Shown here: piece after piece, positions 1 to 10,607 of the stretch
How the letters are laid out: each line of letters starts with the position of its first letter
Position numbering within the stretch: position 1 is the first letter of the stretch
From: Anthostomella pinea
Lineage: Eukaryota; Ascomycota; Sordariomycetes; Xylariales; Xylariaceae
Direction: 5' to 3'
Length of the DNA: 64,000 nt
Assembly (NCBI GenBank): GCA_963556695.1
Contig: CAUWAG010000018.1
Coordinates: 4,464,001-4,528,000 of the forward strand
The notes under the pieces: generated by a model
Told to the model about the DNA's origin: nothing
Seen by the model: the letters and a program-made list of their open reading frames with translations, nothing else
The model's database searches: none
Made by a program: the position numbers and the translations under genes

Positions 1-5
1 CCAAT

Positions 6-1724
6 TTAGCCTTTGGACGTTATCACTAGCCTGCGACACCATGTCATTGCATTCACAAGCGCGTCTTGGAGTATGAAGGCGTTCACCGACCCGTCGAGGA
101 AACCGGGTATCTTACCGCCTCTCACTGCCGACCAAGGCCCTCTTACTCCCGCGAAGTCGGCTCTCAGGGTGGTTTCAAAGGCCTCAAACCTCGTACAGCC
201 GCTCGGGTAGGTGGGCTCTTCCAGCTTGGCCGTTGTTCTCCAATTCTGCCAAGGATCTCCAAGATTGACGCCGAGTTCTGGATATGTCCGGGTCTTCGAG
301 AGCTCCAGCACCATGTCGAACTGGAAACCACGCGCAGAGAGCCTCCGCTTGTCACCAGAGAATGTACACTTGGAGCTACATCCACCGCTGGCGTTGAAAA
401 GTCTCCTTGGGCCCCATGCCTTGGTATCTGCATGTCGGATCCTTTCCGATTGATAGAAGGGTTGTGGAAGTCTTGCGTGCTGTACCGTCCAATCTGGCAC
501 CCACGATGGGACGTCGTGATCTCGATCAAGACCGGCGGAGCCGAGACAGTCCAGGGACTGAGTCATTTCAATGAACGCTGCCGCGGTTCGGAGGTAGATC
601 TCCTCCACGGCGAGCTCGTAGTCCGGCTGGAACCTCACATCGTCCCTATCACTGCTGAGCCCGAGGACGGCGTAGATCTTGTCCCTTGTATCTGTTGCCA
701 TGTATGTTCTGGTACGCACGAGCATGGGATAAAGCGCTTCCACAAATGCTCCTGCGCGACGTCCGTCGTCGATATAGCTCAGTGTATCGAGGTACTGGTT
801 CGCCACGCCACGTAGCTGTACAAGCTCCGGTATCGCGTTGGCCAAGGAGGCCTCGACCAAGCGTCTGTTAGCCTCGAGGCACTTGGGCCATGCGATGGTG
901 TGGCCTCCACAGCAGAGTAGTGGTATTGCGCCAGCAGTCTCCAAGGGCTTGGGTGTACTAGCTTCTTGGATTATCCATGCGCGCTCCCAGTAAGGATCTC
1001 GGAGTACGCTGGCGACATCCAACGTAAGTGTTGAGCAGAGTGTCTCTATTGATGAATTCTGTGTACTCAGTTCGCAAGAGCGTCCAGGTATTGTACCCTC
1101 TGTCAACTTCACGTCCTCGTCTTCCAGAGCGTGGATGTCTTCTAAGAGCTCAAATGCATCCCCAGTGCCGGAGTCACCCTTTCCAAGCCATATGATTATG
1201 CTGAGGGACCTTTCATAGATCTCTCGCATCATCTGGACCTGCTGGCTCCGTTATACTGGGTCGTCCTGGTTGATGCACACGGCATCAATCCACAGCCAGC
1301 CCGATGACCATACATCTTGCTGCGCGGTACTATTGCGGCGTCGCAGAGCCTCTTCCAGGAAGTCGAAAAGGCTTTGCGTAATGAAGAGACTGTGGTTGTC
1401 TACGACAATTCCTTGTGTACGCATCGACGAGCCCCATCTGTACGACAGAGCAATGTAGGCTTCAGCTCGGCTCAAATCCACGCTGCGTAGCTGACATCTG
1501 ATGATCTGATCATCGCTCGCGCCGAGGACTCTGAATTGGCGTATCTGGCTGGACGAGAGAGTGTCATATTTGTAGGTTGATGCGGTATCGACGGACATGC
1601 CGAGACTACTGCCAGTGCCTGCTATACCTACATGTAGTGTTTCGAGACTGCGAGTGAGGCGATGTGAGGTAGTAGGAGAGATGGAAGCTGCTTGGAATGT
1701 GCGCCAATGTGCCTTCGGCCTCAC
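6..1724 (-). pseudogene. HET-domain (heterokaryon incompatibility) gene with one premature stop
   Basis: HET proteins act in fungal non-self recognition and trigger cell death after incompatible fusion. The N-terminal part (from ATG at 1724) has the family signatures ALSYRWG and WIDAVCINQDD. After a TAA at 1251-1253 the same frame continues with QQVQMMREIYERS, IIWLG and WERAWIIQEA, and later DTRDKIYAVLGLSSD, all HET-family blocks in the right order. The frame therefore spans about 570 codons with a single stop. The stop falls between CINQDDPV and RSQQVQMM, where a CAA-to-TAA change would explain it. The only GT..AG pair there would give a 15-nt intron, too short to be real. Translation from 1724 would yield a 157-residue stub lacking most of the domain. 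The gene is head to head with a kinase-like gene 77 bp away. HET identity is secure; whether the stop is fixed in the species is unknown. Confidence 0.85.
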
Positions 1725-1801
1725 CCCGGCCCGCGGTCTCGCCTACGTGGCCATGCAAATACATCACCAACATGCATTAATCTGCAGGATACAAAGCTGA
1801 G

Positions 1802-2818
1802 ATGCAGCCGGGCGGACTCAACCAAACACGCAGCTTTCAGCCCTCAGAAAGCATCTCCGTCCATCTCGTCCACCCGCCCCCAGCATCTCCCCCGACCCAA
1901 ACGCCAGCACAATCCGTAGCTTCTCACTCTGACTCATCGTCGCCCACCAAGCTATGGCTGAGAACATTAAGAGTCAAGTCGAGGTCCTCGGTCAGCAAAG
2001 AAGTGCTCCGTCTCCGAGCCGAGTATGAGCAGCGTCGCGTTGCCACCAATCTCTATCCCCCTGGAAGCGGTCGGCGACATCTCGAACTAGACCTCCACCT
2101 TGGGGACAAGTCTTACATGACGTACTGGTTCGACAACGGCACCAATGATGGCCAATGCGTACGCATCTTCGACGGTCCCGGCACTCGCTCAGGCGATATC
2201 CTTCGGCTTTACCAAAACTTGCCCACCCGGTCAGATCACTTTGAGATCGACGGCGACGACATACGTCCACTGAACAGCTGTCTGGATAAGCCCGAGGACA
2301 TAGAGGACGACTCTGAGGACGTGAGCAAGCCTGTTTCCAAGCTGCCTCTCGTCTCTGTCGACCCAGCGAAGCACTTTCTTAAGAAGGGCAAGTACCGAAG
2401 CGAGATAGAGAATCTCATCAGGTGTCAGGGCGGCTCTGTACCAGGCCATCCACTCTCTTCGAACGTTATTCAGCTTCTCGGCAGGTCTGGCGACGGGCAG
2501 CTCGTCTTCGAAAAGCTGTCGTTCTGCTGGCGTATCCTCGGTCACTTTTCCTCCTTGGCCCTTTACAAGAGCTGGATTCTACAACTTATTGACGGCCTGG
2601 GATGTCTTCACTCGGTTGGCATCGTCCATCGCGACTTGCGCGTCGCTAAACTTCTCTTTTCAGACCACGGGAGGCGCCTGGTTGTCTGCGATCTCGAAGG
2701 CCGCTGGGGGAATCGGTCAGCGCCCGAGGTCGCCTTCGAGGGAGGCTTGGAGAACTCGGGGTGGACCCCCAGATCCGACATATATGATATTGGACCCTGC
2801 ATCAAGAGCATGGTATAA
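1802..2818 (+). pseudogene. Protein-kinase-like gene truncated by transposon insertion
   Basis: The reading frame encodes 338 residues. The last third carries kinase catalytic-core motifs: VHRDLRVAKLLF (catalytic loop), CDLEGRWG in the place of DFG, SAPEV in the place of APE, and SDIYDIG (helix F). Family members normally continue for another 40-60 residues. Here the frame stops at GTA-TAA, exactly where a pogo-type element begins, so the C-terminal lobe is lost. The Mg-binding Asn of HRDxxxxN is Lys here, so the protein may already have been a pseudokinase. The N-terminal 60 residues are Ser/Pro-rich. No remainder of the gene was found on the far side of the repeat block. It shares a 77-bp divergent promoter region with the HET gene. 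Substrate and role are unknown. Confidence 0.7.
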
Positions 2819-4139
2819 CGGCGGGGGCATGAAGTTGGGACAGCCCCGAAGTTGGGACAGTGTCCCCACCAAAAGGCCACAGTTGTACCCCCAGATAACT
2901 CCATCTGCATTGAAGCTATAAATTATATAATGAATGCATTAGAACCGCCTTTTCTTGGTGTTTTCAGTAATATTAGTTGTTCACGCGGTAGCGCGCTGGC
3001 TGGCGGATCGCGCGGCGTGAAGATCGCACCAAAATGGGCTCGTCGGACTCCTCATTCGTGCCATCACCCTCTTCGTCAACAACAACCCCTTCATCTTCAG
3101 GGGGCTCTAATTCCCTCAAATCTTCCGAATCTGACTCCTCAGAGTCCTTAGAGAGAGATCTCTCTGATTTGTCAGTATGCAAGTTCTGTAATTCACTCAA
3201 ACTCGTCGTCTCTCCTCCCGCTGCTCTATAGCAGCTCGTGCGGCCTCCGTATGCTCGATTTGATCAGCAATAACGTTCCTAATCTTCCATCGCCGTTAGT
3301 GTGGCTCTTCTTGAGGGGCCTTATGGCACTTTCTTGGTTATAGATGCTCGATTTTGGCGTCTTTTGCCTCTATTAGCTTTTGCAAGTGCTAGCTCAATCA
3401 CTATCTTATCGTACACTCTTGCAACCGAGTGGACTCCTGTTTGCTGCTCATGAGTCTCAACAACTGCTAATAGCATCAGGGAGATATCCTGCCCTGATTT
3501 AGGGGCTTTTAGTGCCTTAGGGGTGGTCCCGGGGTTCATTATAACAGTAACTGCTGCTTGGATCTTTGCTGTCTTCATCACATGCTCGTTCGTGAGGGTC
3601 TTTTGTCGGTTTACAGGCTAAAGACTGGCAGTACACCATCCCGAACGCACGATAGCCTCTGTGGCTTCTTTGCGGGCCTTAGCCAAACAACTGAGAAACC
3701 GTACTTTGCCAATAGGAGCCAAATTGTTTAACTGACCAAGCTGGTTGATAAGGCGGTGGTAGGCGGCTTTCACCACAAAGAACACGGTCAAATCCAGGAG
3801 CTGGAAGATGTGAAACTACCTCTGTTAACGAAATAACTACTAATTTATATGTAACCTACCGTATGGGCAGGAAAAAAGCTCAGATAAACCTTATTTATAT
3901 AGCACAGATACATGAATTTATCTGAGCAGTGGCTGCTATGGCCGTTGAGCCCCAATAGACAAAATCCATCTTTATCTTTAGGGGCAGTGTTAGATAAATA
4001 AATCTAGGGCTCAATTAGCATGTAATTAGCGATTATAAATAAGAAAAAAATCACCTTTTCAAGTCAGTGCAGCGCAATCTTGTTCGAGGACCAGTCGTTG
4101 ATGGAGTACGTCACTATCCAGTCTGCTACCGCTGGATGC
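2819..4139 (-). mobile_element. pogo-type (Tc1/mariner superfamily) DNA transposon, 3' part, RIP-decayed
   Basis: Read on the minus strand, pieces of a pogo/Fot1-type DDE transposase follow in family order: DWIVTYSINDWSSNKIALH near 4080, GLNGHSSH (a degraded catalytic-Asp block) near 3950, FFPAHT near 3870, LLDLTVFFVVKAAYHR near 3790, VRSGW..SL-stop-PVN near 3620 (family norm GLWPVN, so TGG became TAG), then a C-terminal tail to 2973. A short GT..AG stretch after PAHT may be an intron. The left end holds a direct repeat GAAGTTGGGACAG at 2831 and 2848, likely part of the terminal repeat. It abuts TA, the target dinucleotide of this superfamily, inside the kinase gene. The 5' half is missing because a gypsy LTR starts at 4140. 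Confidence 0.75.
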
Positions 4140-4353
4140 TGTCACGGCGAGCGTACTGAGGAGCTGGGACATGGCCGGCAGCAAGCAGCTATTACTCTAT
4201 TGACGAGAATATCAAGACTAGAGAGGAAAGGAAGAGAGAGAGAGAGATAGGTACAGTGGGAGGTTGCCCCTTTAAGGGGATCCTCTGGTCAGATCCTTCC
4301 CCTATTGGGAAGTATCCGCTTGTCATGTGGGAAGGTCTGTGCAGGCCGTCACA
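4140..4353 (-). repeat. LTR of gypsy element 1
   Basis: A 214-bp segment runs from TGTCACGG to CCGTCACA. It is followed on the right by CTACCCCCCCCCCC, which on the minus strand is a polypurine tract directly upstream of the 3' LTR. The minus-strand coding remnant lies just beyond. No target duplication can be checked because the other end of the element is lost. Confidence 0.75.
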
Positions 4354-5172
4354 CTACCCCCCCCCCCTTATTAAAGTCGGTTTATGACGATGATTTCTTC
4401 CGAGTTCTCTTTATTCCTTATGCAGAGCCTCTTACAGGCAGGTTGTCTTCCTCATGATCAGTTAGGTCCTGATCATCAATAGCAGCCTCTATCCATTACT
4501 GTAACCTTTGAGGGGGACCTGACGCCTTGGGATTTGCGTCATGGAACTCTTTGACGCATACAGCTGAGTTTCTAAAGTTAGCTGCTGGGTACCACATCGG
4601 GTCAGGATCATGACCTGTCCATTCAGCCTGGTACTCCAGCTTGCCCCGGTTTAGGCGGGAGGACAGAATTTTATTAACTTCCTATTCAGGAACCCCATCC
4701 ACGTCGATGCGAGGCGGTGGAGGGATCACCTGACCTGGGACAGGGTCATTTAGTGACCGTACTAAGCGGCTTGCATTGATGACCCGATGAGCGTTTATCC
4801 CAGGGGGTAAGTCAATCTCAAAGGCGTTCTCATTGATCTGTTTGACAACCCAATATGATCCCATGTAGGGGTTGTCTAACCCATCATGTGGGCGGTCAGT
4901 ACGCCACGCTCCTTTGCGTACATATATCATATCTTCTAGCTTCCAGTCAATTGGTCGTCGGGACTTGTCGGCCTGCTTCTTGTACTTTGTTTGTGCCTTA
5001 AAGAGGTTGGTTTTAGCCCATGCCACAGCCTGTGCCCGGCGTTTAGCAAACTCTTGAGCGTCTGAACGACTCAGCCGCTCTGTAATAGACGTCTTTCTTA
5101 AGAGGGGACGCATTTATCCCAGTCAAACGTCATGATTAGAAGAAACCCCATTTCAACCTCAGCTGGAGATAT
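4354..5172 (-). mobile_element. Ty3/gypsy retrotransposon 1, integrase C-terminus plus chromodomain, truncated
   Basis: The minus-strand frame 5113-4682 (143 residues) is the end of an integrase. It shows the GPY/F-like module (MGSYWVVKQ, NAFEIDLPPG, INASRLVRS). Beyond the stop, a decayed chromodomain reads EYQAEWTGHDPDPMWYPAA near 4590. The rest of pol and gag is absent. The right edge at about 5172 joins directly to the 3' tail of a LINE on the same strand, so the LINE inserted into or recombined with this element. Confidence 0.75.
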
Positions 5173-7074
5173 GTTTGTTTGTTTGTTTGTTTTGTATTTA
5201 ACGTGGGGGGTAGCTCCTCAGTAGTGCAAACCACGCCTCCCAGAGCCTCTGTATCGCAGGGTTGTGGAGGTCTCAAGATAATAAGTACAGTCAGTCCCGC
5301 TCACGGGCCCATCCCCGTTATTGTGGCGGTATGACCTTGGGGTCATCCATCTGGTCCTTCAAGAAAAGCTATCTATCAGGGGCAGATTGTTGAAAAGAAC
5401 TTGCTCTTCTCCACGAATTTTGCCCATTTTGTGCTCCTCTCCCTTAAGTATTGTAAACAAGCTGTCCTAGGCGAGTACCTAGGCAGCAGCCGGTTTTTCC
5501 CCAGCCTCTTACAAAAGAAAATGTGTTGTGGTGTTTTTTTCTCACCACAGCTGCAGTGATCATTCGAGTCTGTATGCTCAAAGCGTTCATAGTATCTGGC
5601 AAAGTCGCCATGTCCAGATCTGGCCGTTAGAAGTCTGTGTAAAGTACTCCTCTTAAAAGATATAAGGTCTTTTTTAGTTACTGTATGTGAGTATATTTCT
5701 TGATATTTAGGTTCTGATTGGTCTTTCCACTATTGGTTGAACTCTTTCTTGCCCTTTTTTTTGAGATCTCTTTTAACCCAAGAAATTGTAGGAAGGTTTG
5801 TTATGTCTGTTTCTAGCATGGTACCCTCTTTTGTAAGTGTGTCGGCAGCTTCGTTGCCATCAATATCTCTGTGTCCAGGAATCCACTTGACGGTCACTCT
5901 AGGAATGTGTGCTGTGGCAAGTTCTTGAAATCGTAGAAAAATGTTCTGTGATGTCTCGGGTGGAGTCCCATTGAGCGCGTCTATCACTGACGTGTTGTCC
6001 AGGCAGATATATAACTGTTTTCCTTGTCCAATTGCCCTGGCTGCTGCAAGATCTTGGAGAGCACCATGGACTTCAGCATCTATTACTTCTACCTGGAGAA
6101 GTCTGCCCTTTCCCCGGTATATTTCTTGTGTAGTGCCGCCTTTCCTGATGGTATAACCCCATCCAGTGCGGGTTGTGCCTTGGTCGTCCAATTGTGATCT
6201 ATCTGAATAGATGACAAGGTCAGTGTTCATGTTTCTCTCCTGTAACCATTGCTTAAAGAGCTCTATTTCTTTGTCTTTGTCTTTGTGGACTGGGGGCTTC
6301 TTTCATGATGGCCTGGTAAGTATTGGTTTCTAGAAGTCAGGGACTAGCTGGAAGCTCTTTTGTAGCCTTGTTGGATTCTTGCAAGCTTGTATTTAGAGCC
6401 TGCCAACAAAAGGGTGTCTCTGGTCTATTCGTCCTAGTCAGAGGCCATGACGTCGTCTTATTGATTCTGTAAGAACTCTTATTGGGGGAATCTGCGATTC
6501 AAAGTGTAGGATATGTCCAGGGTGTGTTTTCTAGACTGGCAAGATAGCCCTGATCGCCGTTCGTAGTACAGCATCTATTGTTCCAAGAAGCCCCTTAATG
6601 CGACATGCTAATGTTCCACCTAAGCTCCCAAATTTCTTGATTCCTGGGTACCAGGTCTCCAGGCCGTGTGTAAGAAAAGGAATAACACCAGCTTTCATAG
6701 CCCTCTTGATTGACTTTACTGGAAGTACTTTGACTGTGTTGTATAGTTCTCAAAGGTGATTTGCTACCTTATTAGCTTTCTTGGCCCAGTAAGAAACGTG
6801 ATCTTTGAAGTTTAGTTTTCTATCCAGGAAGACACCCAGCCGTCGTATGGAGTCCTTTGCTATTTTGTTCATTGTTCCGTGGCAGACTGGAGGGTTGTCT
6901 GAGTTCTTTTTCCTTGAGAAGTGCATGATCTCAGTTTTGTCAGGGTCAAATTCAATAGCGTTGTTATGTCCCCATTGACTGAGCAAGTAAAGATTTTCAG
7001 AAGCCTCTGTAGCTGTTTCCTCAAGATTCTTTCCAATGCAGAGAGTCGCTAGGTCGTCTGCATATCGATTGTGA
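5173..7074 (-). mobile_element. Tad-like LINE, 5'-truncated minus-strand copy
   Basis: This is a second copy of the LINE at 8889-14490. The shared 3' UTR, including the terminal (GTTT)n on this strand, starts at 5173. RNase H (SDRSQLDDQGTTRTGWGY, KWIPGHRDIDGNEAAD) is at 6230-5730. The end of the reverse transcriptase, from the YADD box onward, is at 7074-6750. The segments between contain several stops and frameshifts. The copy is truncated at YADD; endonuclease and most of RT are absent. Its RNase H end reads CAA-TAG-TGG, whereas the other copy reads CAA-TGG-TAG. No target duplication was found, so the right junction is probably rearranged. Confidence 0.85.
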
Positions 7075-8532
7075 GATAGAAGGACGGGGAGCCTTACTGT
7101 ACTGAGGCGCAATCTGGGTACCGGATTATGAACCGTTACGGACAGCGCTTGTACAGCAAACCCACGATTCGCATATCACGGACATCCGGGGAAGCACATC
7201 ACTGGCTGGATTTTGTAGAGGAATTACTTCTGGCCACAACAGTATAAGACAGCTCGTCGCTTCTGTCGGAATTGCAATATTTGTGGACGTTCGAAGGTGT
7301 GGCGATTAGCAAAGTAGGGGCTTTTACGACCATTACCTATCCCAGACCGGGTTTTCAGCAAACTCTCCATTGATTTTATGACAGAACTACCCGGAGACAG
7401 TGCCGCTCCACGCAATTTGATGGTGATGGTAGACAGAGCATTAGGGACGACGACTCTGGATCCTACGGTGTCAATGGAAGCGGAGGCTTATGCAGAAACG
7501 TTCGTAAACAGCCATTACAGATTTCACGGTTTCCCGGCCTTCCTCACATCGGACAGAGGTAGTAATTGGGTCAGACGTTTCTGGACGAGGTTATGTCAGG
7601 TTACAGGAGTTGAGTAGAGGTTATCGACGGCCTATTATCCATAAACCGACAATCAGACGAAAAGAATGAATCAAGAAGTCCTCGCCTACCTTAGAGCTTT
7701 TATAGCCTATACTCAGGACAATTGGCCTTAGCTACTTCTGACAGCGCAACTCGCTATCAATAACAGGCCGAATTCAAAGACAGGTCTTAGCCCGTTTTTT
7801 GTGCTCCATGGATACCACGCCGATCCCGTTCAACAGGTGCCACCCCCAGCAGGACCACCATCAGACCCAAAAACCAGAGCAGACGCGTTTATCGACCGCA
7901 TTCATGAAGCTCAAGAACTGGCGCAGGCAGCAATGGCTACTGCCTAACAGATCATGGAGCATCAAGCTAATTGAGGACGTCGTCCAGCTGAGAGATTCAA
8001 GCTTGGTGACAAGGTCTGGTTGAACCTCAAGAACATGACAACTCCTCAACTCAAGAAGAAGCTGGCTTGGACGCACGCAAAGTACGAAATCACCAAAATG
8101 ATCGCCCCAGACGTCTACGAGCTCAACGTGCCAAGCAATATTCGGAAGCGTTTTTTCGTGGACCTGTTACAGAGAGCTGGCGACGAGGAAGGGCCACTGC
8201 CATCACAAAAAGTGGACGATACCCAACCACCACCGCTGCTTGACGGGCCAGACCCGCTGTGGTCTGTAGAGAGAGTGCTTCGTGCTGGAAAATTCGGAAA
8301 TCAGAGAAAAGTATTGGTAAAGTGGACCGAATATATCGAGCCTATATGGGAACCAAGGGAGAATTTAGTGCTTACTAACGCGTTTAAGGTCTTCGTATAC
8401 AAATACAGAGAAGGCAACAATGTTGGCGAGAATTTAGGAGCTTATACAGGCACTATAGGAAAGAAGAAAAAGAAGAGTGTTTCTTTTTCTCTCGCTGCTG
8501 ACGGCATTCTACCTTAGGAAGAGTGGGAGTGA
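7075..8532 (+). mobile_element. Ty3/gypsy retrotransposon 2 (integrase and chromodomain), 5'-truncated
   Basis: Plus-strand remnants of an integrase appear in order: the zinc-binding block with RRFCRNCNICGRSKVW near 7260, SIDFMTELPG near 7370 (first catalytic Asp), LTSDRGSNWVRRFW near 7550 (second Asp) and STAYYP-stop-TDNQ near 7625. Residues 8020-8517 give the GPY/F-like region and a chromodomain (VERVLRAGKFGNQRKVLVKW, WEPRENLV). At least four in-frame stops and one frame change mark it as dead. A purine-rich tract GGAAGAGTGGGAG precedes the 3' LTR at 8533. Its sequence differs clearly from gypsy element 1. Gag, protease and RT are absent. Confidence 0.8.
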
Positions 8533-8876
8533 TGTTACGGTACAAGTACATTGTACCTCCACATGTACCTATATATATGGGAGGTCCACCTCACACCTGA
8601 AGCGGCCTGCCTTCTTCCTTCTTCCTTCTTCCTTCTTCCTTCTTCATAGATCGTTGAATCTAGCTTTATCTATCCATCAGTCTGTGACGAGCCGTCTAAC
8701 CTATAAGGCTAAAGGGTTCTATAGGGTTTATGTTCTGAGGTAAGTCAACACAAAAGACGATAGAGGCTTCTGTCAACTAGAAGACACTCAGATACTGGGG
8801 CTTGGTATGAACTGGGTTCACTGAATAGTCGAGTCGTCAGGAGATTTCTCCCACCTTAGGGTTGGCTAAGATGCTT

Positions 8877-8888
8877 AGATTGATCACT
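8877..8888 (+). repeat. 12-bp target-site duplication of the LINE (second copy 14491-14502)
   Basis: AGATTGATCACT precedes the LINE 5' end and is repeated immediately after its (CAAA)n tail. The empty site in the LTR copy at 56996-57536 carries the motif once. This fixes the LINE borders at 8889 and 14490. Confidence 0.95.
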
Positions 8889-9029
8889 GCACACACTCTT
8901 ACCAAAAACAACTATTTTTCTTGGCGCCCCGCTGTTAGGGCGCAACCTCTATATCTGCACTAAAACAGGCATTTATTTCAGTACCTGACTATCCTTGCCA
9001 AGGCGCAGAAAATTTTTCTCACAAGCTGG

Positions 9030-10607
9030 ATGGCACCCCTTCACGATAGGCCCCCAAATACGCCAGTGGCCGTCCCAAAGACGACTACTGGCGGCGTGCT
9101 CAAATCCCCGGTCCCTAAAAGAACATATGGCCCGGCAACCCCAAGCAAGCTCCGCCAGGCACTGCTCGACGACATCAACAGCAGCCCGTCACAGGTCTCT
9201 GAGGCTGACTTCACCATTGTTTCCCCTCTGAAAGGAAAATCCCGAAATATTAATACTAGCAGCATCATTGATATGGAAGTACCTCAATCAAACGAAATCT
9301 CTACAGACCAAGCTATTGGAGGCGATACAGGGAACAAGGTCTCTTCCTCAAAGTGCCAGGACCAAGTTGCCAAAATACTGGCTAAAGACAAGCATCTCTA
9401 TGAAGCCAGGATGACAATGTTTCAGGAGTGTGCTGCAGCAGTCGATAAGACACTGGAAAAAGCTGGAACCGAACTATACTCTCATGCCAAGGAGTTCAGC
9501 ACTTTCTTTTCCAAATGCCTGAATGAGTGGCTGGAAACCCGAGATCTGCCCAAAAGAAAGACCACTCCTGGCAGGATAGGGACAGGGAAGCCCATCATGA
9601 CCTTTGCCCAAGCTGTCTCCTCTGGCCAACGACAGCATCCATGGACAGTCAACACTACCATGAAGAAAACGCAGCCTGGCACCCTTATCACTGCCAACCA
9701 ACTGAAGAAGAAGCAGGATGATCTCCGGGTCTTTGTCCGCATGGATAATAGCCATCTAGAGCCTTATGGAATCAAGTCTACACTGAACAGAAGACTCAAG
9801 CTCCACCCCCAGGAGCTTAGAGAAGTGACACGGTGTCCTTCTGGATTTACCTTACACCCAAGGGACAAGCCAACTCAGGCTAAGCTTCTGGCTTTCTAAG
9901 AAGAAATTGCCGACATTCTCAAGGCACAAAAGATTGAGACCCACACAGTCTGGCATCATTACAAGGTCGATGGATGCCCAAGAAAGGTCATCAGTGCAGA
10001 AGGGTTCACAATCGATATTACCGACACTGTTGTTGCTGATGAAGTTGAAGCACAAACAGGCGATAGACCTCTGAGGTGCATACTCTCAAAGAACACGATT
10101 GATTCTGATCCAGAAACCACGTGGATAATCTCTCTGCCCAGTGCAGCAAGGAAACCATTCACGCTTTTTGCCCACTCAATGACCTCAAGGCATATTCAAC
10201 ACACCCCCAAGGTTCACCAGTGTGCCAGCTGCTTCAGATACCATGGTAGGAATTACCGATGCGAAAAGCAAGTATGTGCACACTGCGCCAACACAGTACA
10301 CCAGGGAGAGTGCGAAAAACCAATCCCAAAGTGTGTCAACTGCAAAGGACCTCATGCTGCCAATTTCAACAAATGCCCTGCCCGCCCCAAGATTGTGAAA
10401 GGTACCATTCATAAGCACACATGGGAGCAAATCCAGGAAATAAGGCTAGCCGGAGAAAGAGCCAGATCCAAGGCCTTCAACGAAGCAGGCAGAAACCAAG
10501 CTGGGTCCACACCCAGTAACAATAACAAAGACACCACAATGCAAATCGACACAACAGATACAACTCATCCCAGAGATGCCGATACCATTGTTGTCAGTCA
10601 ATGTTAG
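9030..10607 (+). pseudogene. LINE ORF1 (Gag-like nucleic-acid-binding protein), one stop
   Basis: Translation from ATG 9030 runs 289 residues to TAA at 9897-9899. The same frame then continues without break to TAG at 10605-10607, giving about 525 codons. Near the C-terminus are three zinc-knuckle-like motifs: CASCFRYHGRNYRC, CAHCANTVHQGEC and CVNCKGPHAANFNKC. The protein would bind element RNA and escort it to the target. The stop reads TTC-TAA-GAA, and a CAA-to-TAA change is the simplest explanation. The stop codon overlaps the ORF2 start in the string ATGTTAG. Confidence 0.88.

Noticed and set aside
66..815. Open frame of 249 codons antisense to the HET gene
   Set aside because: It mirrors the conserved HET coding strand; no independent signature.
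5173..7090. Target duplication GAGATA around the minus-strand LINE copy
   Set aside because: The right-hand GAGATA is not adjacent to the LINE end; the junction is more likely a rearrangement.
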